The notes under the pieces: generated by a model
What the model was told of the DNA's origin: nothing
Databases searched by the model: none
The model's input: only the letters and a program-made list of their open reading frames with translations
In this document: positions 6,624 through 11,992 of the stretch, in pieces
Layout of the letters: every line of letters starts with the position of its first letter
Position numbering within the stretch: the first letter of the stretch is position 1
Made by a program: the position numbers and the translations under genes
Assembly: GCA_002411105.1 (NCBI GenBank)
Contig: DHQX01000033.1
Span: 1 to 11,992, forward strand
From: Christensenella sp. UBA5327
Lineage (GTDB): Bacteria; Bacillota; Clostridia; Christensenellales; Aristaeellaceae
DNA length: 11,992 nt
Direction of reading: 5' to 3'

Positions 6624-8300
6624 TTATGGCGGTGTGGTGTTGCCGCGATAGTATACCGCCTGTTTGGGCTCATACCTGTCACGGCTCACCTGTTTGCGTT
6701 CAACGACCTGTCCGTTCTGCAGCGTCTCAAGGTAGGTCACCACCACGTAGCCATCCTGAGCTTTGGATTTTTCCTTCTCCTCATTTTTGTAAGTCACGAT
6801 GAGCCCGGTTTTATCCACCACATATTTGATTTCTATGGGTGGCGGGATGGTTTCCACTGTCTCTGAGACCATCCGGTAGCTGACCCCGTCCCCCAGGCTC
6901 AGGCCATAGAGCTTGATCTCCGTCACCAGGCGCTTGGAATTGCGCTTGGCAGGCCTTACCCGGGCGGCGATATAGATGTTGTCAGGGGTTGTGTTCTTAA
7001 AAGCGAAATCTATCTCCCTTCCGCCCTCCAAGTAAACGGTGGCATCCTGTCCCAGGTCTGAATAGCCTACTTTCTCAGAATGAATGGACCGTTTGGCGAT
7101 GGTGAGCCCTGCCGTCAACGCTGCCTGATATAGGGTGGTGCTGGACTGGCATACGCCACCGCCAATGCCGGTGACCAATTCGCCATAGACCTGTTCAGGC
7201 GCCTCAAAGAATCCGGCCTTGAGGGTTCTTGGCCCCACCACCTTGTTGAAGCTGAAGGTGTCCCCGGGCTTCAAGATCATGCCGTTCATGCGCGAGAGGG
7301 AAACGCGGATGTTGTTGTTGCGTTTTTCGTCCGATGAGGTGCTGATGTCCGTGCTGATGCTGGAGCGAAGCGCGGTTTTTCCCTTCAATTGCGCCACAGT
7401 GACGCTGGGCGGGATAGGCTCGCCCGTCAGCTCAAAATCACCCGACTGCCCTGTGGCAGCCCGCTCCATAATCTGGGCCTTGGCAGCAGAGATGTCAAAT
7501 CGGTATCCCACCTGCTCTTGCTGATAGATAAAGGGCTGATTGTCATTGTCAGGCTGAAAGTGCATGATAGCGGCGTCCAACGGTTCCTTATTGATATAAG
7601 GGGCGATCTGCACCAGCATGCTCTCCAGCTGAGTATCGCTCAGCTCGCTCTGGGTCACCTGTTTTTGGTAAGGTGTGGTCTGCAGCTGCTCAATGGCTGC
7701 TTTTCTCATGTGGATGTCGCCGGTATGGGTCAATTGCCAGGCCTCGTTGAGAAGGCCATAGAGCTGGTTGTCATCCACAGTGATGCCAAGGCTGCCATAG
7801 TTGAGAGTGGCAAACACGTGGCTGCCGTATTTCAGGTTCATTGACCAGCTGTTCACCTTCTGGAGCATGTCGCCTCTGAGCTTCTCCAAGGCCTCCTGGG
7901 GCTTGAGACCGGATATGCTGATGCCATTGATGGTAATATTGGGGGCGTAAACCTCCTCATAGGGCGCAATCAAAGTTGCCACCTGACGATCCCTTAGGGC
8001 CTGCACGCCAAAAAATCCGCCGCCCGCTAGCAGCAGGATGAGGATCAGGACAAAGGGCCACTTGCGTATGCGCTTACCCCCTTGACGGGGCTTTTGAGGC
8101 CTTGGCCGAGGCGACGCGGCGTTTCTGGGCCTTGGCGGGCCGCCCTGTGATGGCGGATATCCCTGGGAAGGCCGCTGCTGCCACTGTTGCTGCTGTTGCT
8201 GCTGCGGAGATTGTGCATACTGATAGTGAATCCCCCCTTGGCCGGGGTGATGGGCCGTCTGCTGCGGCGGGTATGGCTGATTGGGGGGGAACTGGTTCAT
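6624..8300 (-). CDS. VanW-family membrane protein with peptidoglycan-binding and G5-like domains
   Basis: This 558-residue protein is a predicted single-pass membrane protein facing the cell wall. Residues 1-75 are a proline- and glutamine-rich, probably cytoplasmic tail with a Q7 run at 33-39, ending in a basic stretch. A membrane helix follows at about 81-101. Outside, residues about 115-300 resemble the putative peptidoglycan-binding region (PG_binding_4 type) common in these proteins. The VanW domain lies at about 327-450, with the hallmark GIGGGVCQSSTTLYQAAL (378-395) and PGDTFSFN. The last 90 residues resemble a G5 domain (NGQVVERKQVSRDRYEP). VanW is found near vancomycin-resistance genes in some species, but its activity is unknown and nothing here implies resistance. 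ATG 8300 has AGGA seven bases upstream. It starts 26 bases after ftsH and probably shares its transcript. Confidence 0.92.
   Translation of the reverse strand: MNQFPPNQPYPPQQTAHHPGQGGIHYQYAQSPQQQQQQQWQQRPSQGYPPSQGGPPRPRNAASPRPRPQKPRQGGKRIRKWPFVLILILLLAGGGFFGVQALRDRQVATLIAPYEEVYAPNITINGISISGLKPQEALEKLRGDMLQKVNSWSMNLKYGSHVFATLNYGSLGITVDDNQLYGLLNEAWQLTHTGDIHMRKAAIEQLQTTPYQKQVTQSELSDTQLESMLVQIAPYINKEPLDAAIMHFQPDNDNQPFIYQQEQVGYRFDISAAKAQIMERAATGQSGDFELTGEPIPPSVTVAQLKGKTALRSSISTDISTSSDEKRNNNIRVSLSRMNGMILKPGDTFSFNKVVGPRTLKAGFFEAPEQVYGELVTGIGGGVCQSSTTLYQAALTAGLTIAKRSIHSEKVGYSDLGQDATVYLEGGREIDFAFKNTTPDNIYIAARVRPAKRNSKRLVTEIKLYGLSLGDGVSYRMVSETVETIPPPIEIKYVVDKTGLIVTYKNEEKEKSKAQDGYVVVTYLETLQNGQVVERKQVSRDRYEPKQAVYYRGNTTPP
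8175..8204 (-). repeat. CAG/CAA triplet tract encoding polyglutamine
   Basis: On the coding strand ten codons encode seven Gln, one Trp and two Gln (residues 33-42 of the VanW protein), in mixed CAG and CAA codons. Mixed codons make slippage less likely than in a pure repeat, but the tract is short and low in complexity and may vary in length between strains. Confidence 0.7.
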
Positions 8301-8326
8301 CGTCTTTTCCTATAAAGCTGCCGCGC

Positions 8327-10213
8327 TCATGCCTGGGCGGGGATCAGATCGGGCATCTTCTGATCCATGAAGGCCACAAACTCCTCCCGCGTGACGGTTT
8401 CCCTTTCGATCAGGAGGTTGGCCAGGCCATGAAGCTTGTCGATATGCTCCTTCAGGGTGTTCATCGCTACTTGATAGCATTTTTCAAGCAAGCTTGCCAC
8501 CTCATGGTCGATCTTCCGGGCATAGTCCTCGCTGTATTCCCGGGACTGGCCAAACTCCATCCCCACGAATACCTCCTGGTCATTGCCCAGATAAACAGTA
8601 CCCAGCGCGTCGCTCATGCCCAGCTTGGTCACCATCATGCGGATGACCTCCGTGGCCTTTTTGAGGTCGGACTGGGCGCCGGTGTATACATCATTCTCAA
8701 TGATCTTGATCGCTGCGTGGCCGCCCAGCATCATGGACACCATCTGCAGCATTTTGCTCCGGCTTTGCATGTCAAATTCCTTTTCAGGAAGCGACAGGGT
8801 GAAGCCGCCCGCCCCGCCCCGGGGCACGATCGTGACGGTGTGCACCTCATCTGCCAGCGGCAGATAATGCCCTACCACCGCATGGCCAGCCTCGTGGTAG
8901 GCCACGATGCGCTTGTCCTCTTCCAGCACCTTGTGGCTTTTCTTCTCCGGGCCCATCTGCACCCGTTCCACCGCCTCAATCAGGTCGGCCTGGCTGATCT
9001 CTTTTTTCTTGCGTCGGGCCGCCACAATGGCAGCCTCGTTCATCACGTTTTCCAGATCGGCGCCGGTGGCAAAGGGGGTGCGCTTGGCGATGTTCTCCAG
9101 GTCTACGTCACTGCCCAGGGGCTTGCCCTTGGAGTGCACTTTCAGGATGGCCACCCGGCCATTGATGTCCGGGTAGTGCACAGTGACCTGGCGATCAAAA
9201 CGGCCGGGCCTTAACAGCGCAGGGTCCAGGATGTCCCGCCGGTTGGTGGCGGCCATGACAATCACGCCCTCATTGGTGGTGAAGCCATCCATTTCAACCA
9301 GAAGCTGGTTGAGCGTCTGCTCCCGCTCATCATGGCCCCCGCCAAGGCCAGCGCCCCGGTGACGGCCAACAGCGTCAATTTCATCGATGAACACAATGCT
9401 GGGCGAAGAGCGCTTGGCCTGCTCAAACAGGTCCCGCACGCGGCTGGCACCGACACCCACAAACATCTCCACAAAGTCAGACCCGCTGATGGAGAAAAAT
9501 GGCACCTTGGCCTCGCCGGCCACGGCCTTGGCCAAGAGGGTCTTGCCCGTGCCGGGCGGGCCCACCAACAGCACGCCCTTGGGAATCCGTGCGCCAAGCT
9601 CCAGATATTCCTTGGGATTCTTCAGGAAATCGACGATCTCTTTCAGCTCGTCCTTTTCCTCATCGGCGCCTGCCACATCAGCAAAGGTGATCTTGTTCTT
9701 GGTTGGATCTACCATGTTGGCGTGGCTTTTGCCGAAATTGAGCACCTTGCCCCCGCCGCCGGTCTGCTGGCGCATAATATAAAACCAGAACAGCATCACC
9801 AGCCCCATGGGCAGAAGATATGGCAGCATTTCCAGATACCAGGGGGTCACCACCGGGGGCAGGTAATCAATGGCAAAGCCCAGGTTGTTGATGCTCACCT
9901 GGTCTACGGGCACGCTATTGGCCGTGGCGTACATGGTGCGCACGGTGTCGATGAAATCAGCCCCGATGGTGGTTTCAAAGTCAAAGCGGGCGGGATAGTC
10001 GCTGACCGCCACCAGGCTCACTTTGTTGCGCCCGATGAGCTGATTGCCGCGGATGGACACCCGGTCCACCTCGTTTTGCTCAATCATCTTGAGCAGTTCT
10101 GGATAAGTGATGCGGTTGGTCGGCACCCTGACGCTGTCTGAAATAATAAAGGCCAGCAGCAGGAATGCCGCGATCATGATAACGTAGCCCAACGCACCGC
10201 GTGATTTGCGCAA
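8327..10213 (-). CDS. ftsH: FtsH, membrane-bound AAA+ zinc metalloprotease
   Basis: FtsH is a hexameric ATP-dependent protease that removes damaged membrane proteins and short-lived regulators. The 628 residues are full length. Two membrane helices (about 9-25 and 126-146) flank an external domain. The AAA+ domain has Walker A GPPGTGKT (218-225), the pore loop MFVGVG (250-255), Walker B IVFIDEID (273-280), and the second region of homology with arginine fingers Arg335 and Arg338. The M41 protease domain has HEAGH (440-444) and the likely third zinc ligand Asp515 in AQSDLKKAT. The usual GGRAAEE block reads GGHAAIK here (497-503), a divergence outside the zinc ligands. The start is TTG at 10211-10213, with AAGGAGG ten bases upstream and an in-frame TAG two codons before; an ATT just upstream is an unlikely alternative. 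Confidence 0.97.
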   Translation of the reverse strand: MRKSRGALGYVIMIAAFLLLAFIISDSVRVPTNRITYPELLKMIEQNEVDRVSIRGNQLIGRNKVSLVAVSDYPARFDFETTIGADFIDTVRTMYATANSVPVDQVSINNLGFAIDYLPPVVTPWYLEMLPYLLPMGLVMLFWFYIMRQQTGGGGKVLNFGKSHANMVDPTKNKITFADVAGADEEKDELKEIVDFLKNPKEYLELGARIPKGVLLVGPPGTGKTLLAKAVAGEAKVPFFSISGSDFVEMFVGVGASRVRDLFEQAKRSSPSIVFIDEIDAVGRHRGAGLGGGHDEREQTLNQLLVEMDGFTTNEGVIVMAATNRRDILDPALLRPGRFDRQVTVHYPDINGRVAILKVHSKGKPLGSDVDLENIAKRTPFATGADLENVMNEAAIVAARRKKKEISQADLIEAVERVQMGPEKKSHKVLEEDKRIVAYHEAGHAVVGHYLPLADEVHTVTIVPRGGAGGFTLSLPEKEFDMQSRSKMLQMVSMMLGGHAAIKIIENDVYTGAQSDLKKATEVIRMMVTKLGMSDALGTVYLGNDQEVFVGMEFGQSREYSEDYARKIDHEVASLLEKCYQVAMNTLKEHIDKLHGLANLLIERETVTREEFVAFMDQKMPDLIPAQA

Positions 10214-10223
10214 AATCTAAGAT

Positions 10224-10230
10224 CCTCCTT
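10224..10230 (-). promoter_or_regulatory. Ribosome-binding site deciding the ftsH TTG start
   Basis: AAGGAGG on the minus strand is a full match to the anti-Shine-Dalgarno sequence and lies ten bases before TTG 10213. Between it and the TTG, an in-frame TAG (10217-10219) and ATT (10214-10216) leave TTG as the first common start codon. Confidence 0.65.
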
Positions 10231-10248
10231 CACAGGGATTCATTGTTA

Positions 10249-10278
10249 AGTATACCACGCAAGGCAATTATTAGGCAA
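10249..10278 (-). promoter_or_regulatory. Promoter of ftsH-vanW
   Basis: On the minus strand TTGCCT (10273-10278) and TATACT (10249-10254) match the -35 (four of six) and -10 (five of six) consensus with an 18-base spacer. The predicted leader is about 30 bases before the ftsH ribosome-binding site. No heat-shock operator (CIRCE-type inverted repeat) is visible around it. Confidence 0.6.
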
Positions 10279-10308
10279 TCCACCCGAAGCTTCAGTTTTC
10301 ATAAGGAG

Positions 10309-10335
10309 GCTGCCGGCAAAAGGCTTGCCGGCAGC
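10309..10335 (-). terminator. Strong hairpin after the FMN-rhodanese gene, terminator without a U-tract
   Basis: GCTGCCGGCAA (10309-10319) and TTGCCGGCAGC (10325-10335) form a perfect 11-bp stem with a five-base loop, 38 bases after the FMN-rhodanese stop. On the minus strand it is followed by CTCCTTATG, not a run of T, and on the plus strand by TGTAAAATC. It may be an imperfect terminator or a 3'-end stabiliser between this gene and the ftsH promoter. Confidence 0.55.
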
Positions 10336-10373
10336 TGTAAAATCTTTGTGAATATTGGGGCTGAGGCGTAAGC

Positions 10374-11729
10374 TTAGGGATTAATGCGGGTCAGGCCTTC
10401 CATGCTGTAGGTGATGTTCATGATCATCTCAGGCGTGTCAACCGTGATGGCCTTGTATTCAGGGCCAGTATACTGCGCCATGCCGCCGATGTTGTAGACC
10501 TTGGTCATATCCCATCCGCGGGCCTTGAGGATGTTCATCAGCATGCCCACGCGACCACCGCTCTGGCACATGATGAAGAGGGTCTTGCCCTTGGGGAAGA
10601 GCGCCTCAAGGATCTCGTCGCTCTCCTCATATACCGGCACAGGCTCGGTGGGGGTGCCACCATACAGGTGGGGCAGGCTGGCATCTTCGTTTGCATCGGC
10701 GTTGAAGATCAGGCCAAAGAAGGGCACCACTTCAAAGTTGCGGAAGTGCTTCTTCATGTAGTCGTTGTGGTCGCGGGTATCGATATAGAAGATGTCGGAG
10801 CGGTTCAGGTATTCCAGCAGGTTGTGCGGCCCGATGGAGGAGCAGGTGGGGCCATAGTCGCCGGGGGTGCAGGGCACTTCCTCGGTGTCATCCTTGTTCT
10901 TCTTGAAGGTGCGGGTCTCATCCACAGGGGCGGGCAGCGGGGCCAGTTCAGCGCTTGCCACAGGGGCAGCAGCCGGGGCCTCTTCCTTCTCAGGCGCTGC
11001 CGCAGGGGCTTCGGCCTTCACCAGGGCGGGATCATTCGCGAAGAAGGGATCGGTCCCGTGGTGCTGGAAGATCGCATGGATCATGCGCAGGACGTTGTTG
11101 GTGGAAACCGTGGCGCCAGTGTAGACGTCCAGACCATATTCGCTGCGGCCTTCGCCTGCCTGGTAGTCCGCCAGCTCGATATCATCGGTGGTGGAGAGGC
11201 CTTTGAGCTGGGCATAGGTCTTGCCCACATAGTAGGGCAGGTATTCGGTCTTGATCAGGTCATAGGTCTGGCCGGAGGGGATGGGGTTGCTGTCGCCCCA
11301 GAAGCCGGCCAGATAATGTCCGGTGCTGTCCTTGTCAAAGGAAAGTGTGCGGATCTCCGCGTCATCCAGCAGCCCGCTTGAGGGCAGGGTCAGCTCAACA
11401 AAGGCTGTAGACCAGTAGTTGACGTCCGCGCTGCGGCAGGTGCAGGAGATGAAAACCACCTGATATTTGATGTAGTTGCGGGCAACGTACTTAAAGGGAA
11501 CAAAGGCGTAGAAGTTGTCCTCTTCCTTGGGGCCGTCAATGTGGTTGATGGGGATGATGGCAACGGGGTTTGCCTTGGTGCCTTCTCCCAGGGCGGCGCT
11601 GGTGTTCAGGAACTCATTGATCTCATCCAGCGTCAGCGCGTTGGCGGAAACGGGGCTCAAGGGGGCAAACAGCGCGGCAACCAGCGCAAGCGCAAGGAAC
11701 AGGGTCATAAATCTGCGTTTCTGGGCCAT
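10374..11729 (-). CDS. Secreted FMN-binding domain / rhodanese fusion protein
   Basis: This 451-residue exported protein joins two redox or sulfur modules; I do not know a named homologue. A signal peptide covers residues 1-31 (basic MAQKRR, hydrophobic core, A-N-A end; no lipobox). Residues about 50-225 end in DVYTGATVSTNNVL (from 201), matching the D-x-x-S/T-G-A-T motif where ApbE-type enzymes link FMN to the last Thr, here Thr207. An Ala/Pro/Glu linker (236-270) follows. Residues about 300-425 are a rhodanese domain with YIDTRD, YNIGG and the loop CQSGGR, active Cys388. Cysteine pairs Cys96/Cys98 and Cys287/Cys296 would also face outside. ATG 11729 is chosen because AAGGAGG is five bases upstream and the signal peptide begins there. 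It has its own promoter and lies between hpt and ftsH. Domain calls are good; the combined function is open. Confidence 0.85.
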   Translation of the reverse strand: MAQKRRFMTLFLALALVAALFAPLSPVSANALTLDEINEFLNTSAALGEGTKANPVAIIPINHIDGPKEEDNFYAFVPFKYVARNYIKYQVVFISCTCRSADVNYWSTAFVELTLPSSGLLDDAEIRTLSFDKDSTGHYLAGFWGDSNPIPSGQTYDLIKTEYLPYYVGKTYAQLKGLSTTDDIELADYQAGEGRSEYGLDVYTGATVSTNNVLRMIHAIFQHHGTDPFFANDPALVKAEAPAAAPEKEEAPAAAPVASAELAPLPAPVDETRTFKKNKDDTEEVPCTPGDYGPTCSSIGPHNLLEYLNRSDIFYIDTRDHNDYMKKHFRNFEVVPFFGLIFNADANEDASLPHLYGGTPTEPVPVYEESDEILEALFPKGKTLFIMCQSGGRVGMLMNILKARGWDMTKVYNIGGMAQYTGPEYKAITVDTPEMIMNITYSMEGLTRINP

Positions 11730-11778
11730 GGGGTCCTCCTTCAAGGAATTTTTATCATGTGTGTCTACCGTTGAAACG

Positions 11779-11807
11779 AGAATAAACGCTATGTGCGTTT
11801 TTGTCAA
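11779..11807 (-). promoter_or_regulatory. Strong promoter of the FMN-rhodanese gene
   Basis: On the minus strand a perfect -35 TTGACA (11802-11807) is followed after exactly 17 bases by TATTCT (11779-11784), a four-of-six -10. The leader would be about 40 bases. The gene is thus probably transcribed apart from hpt, and with its full AAGGAGG site it should be well expressed. Confidence 0.78.
11784..11800. promoter_or_regulatory. Inverted repeat filling the promoter spacer, possible operator
   Basis: AAACGC (11784-11789) and GCGTTT (11795-11800) form six-base arms around a five-base centre. The repeat fits almost exactly between the -35 and -10 of the FMN-rhodanese promoter. A dimeric repressor bound here would block RNA polymerase. 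Arms this short can arise by chance, and I cannot assign a regulator. Confidence 0.4.
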
Positions 11808-11834
11808 TATTCAAAACTGTATACCGAAACGCCC

Positions 11835-11992
11835 TCAGGGACATTCATGGATCTCTGCCGCCTCATGCTCATAAAAGCGCGGGTGGAGCACGCCCACAAA
11901 GGGGAGGTTACGGTACTTTTCCTGATAATCAAGGCCATAGCCCACGACAAACTCATTGGGGATCTCAAAACAGGCGTAATCCACCTTCAACG
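11835..11992 (-). CDS. hpt: Hypoxanthine phosphoribosyltransferase, C-terminal 52 residues (cut by window edge)
   Basis: The enzyme makes IMP (and often GMP) from hypoxanthine or guanine plus PRPP in purine salvage. Only the last 52 codons are in the window, ending in TGA at 11835-11837; the start lies beyond base 11992. The segment reads LKVDYACFEIPNEFVVGYGL, then DYQEKYRNLPFVGVL, which is the conserved C-terminal block of bacterial Hpt (FVVGYGLDY and YRNLP surround the purine-binding region). The tail ends normally, so the gene is not truncated at its 3' end. No hairpin terminator is visible in the 105 bases before the next gene. In many Firmicutes hpt lies directly ahead of ftsH (tilS-hpt-ftsH); here one gene separates them. 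Confidence 0.93.
   Translation of the reverse strand, partial: LKVDYACFEIPNEFVVGYGLDYQEKYRNLPFVGVLHPRFYEHEAAEIHECP

Noticed and set aside
8102..9214. 370-codon open frame on the plus strand across the VanW and ftsH genes
   Set aside because: It is antisense to two well-supported genes, its translation has no recognisable domain, and it has no convincing ribosome-binding site. Long antisense frames are expected in GC-rich coding DNA.
9332..10141. 269-codon open frame on the plus strand inside ftsH
   Set aside because: Antisense to highly conserved AAA+ motifs; composition is His- and Gly-rich as expected from complementing those codons.
10303..10308. AAGGAGG-like ribosome site on the plus strand
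   Set aside because: No open frame follows it; the bases belong to the flank of the hairpin at 10309-10335.
11730..11807. Longer N-terminus for the FMN-rhodanese protein
   Set aside because: It would begin inside the -35 element and bury the signal peptide; ATG 11729 has AAGGAGG five bases upstream.
1..11992. CRISPR arrays, tRNA or rRNA genes, insertion sequences, phage genes
   Set aside because: No regularly spaced repeats, cloverleaf-type genes, transposase or integrase motifs were seen on either strand.

Overview
The window looks like chromosome from a moderately GC-rich member of the Bacillota (Firmicutes), most likely a Clostridia-type anaerobe. Supporting signs are strong GGAGG ribosome-binding sites, frequent TTG and GTG starts, a Gram-positive-type LexA operator, the nadK-argR-recN order, hpt close to ftsH, and SpoIID and VanW envelope proteins. 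No species can be named from the sequence. There are no RNA genes, CRISPR arrays, insertion sequences or phage genes, so this reads as core chromosome with one possibly accessory gene.

Layout. lexA (115-744, +) is the only plus-strand gene. It has its own promoter with an 18-bp palindromic operator and ends at a Rho-independent terminator. Everything else is on the minus strand, so in transcription order, from right to left: the 3' end of hpt (11835-11992); a secreted protein joining an FMN-binding domain to a rhodanese domain (10374-11729), with its own strong promoter; ftsH (8327-10213) and a VanW-family membrane protein (6624-8300), probably one operon ending at a clear terminator; nadK-argR-recN (6421-3360), a tightly packed operon behind a near-consensus promoter; and a secreted SpoIID/LytB-type enzyme with an SH3 domain (1540-3240), overlapping a DUF2461 gene (849-1547) that converges on lexA.

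How the genes fit together. LexA is the SOS repressor and RecN is a DNA-break repair ATPase, but no LexA-type palindrome is visible upstream of nadK-argR-recN, so recN appears to follow the NAD kinase and arginine-repressor promoter. FtsH, the VanW protein and the SpoIID-like enzyme all act at the membrane or cell wall. The most unusual gene is the FMN-rhodanese fusion. It carries a complete flavinylation motif (D-x-x-T-G-A-T), a complete sulfurtransferase loop (C-Q-S-G-G-R), two further cysteine pairs and a signal peptide, and it lies between hpt and ftsH, which are usually close neighbours in Firmicutes.

No gene-free stretch exceeds about 200 bases. The largest gap (6422-6623) holds a terminator and the nadK promoter.
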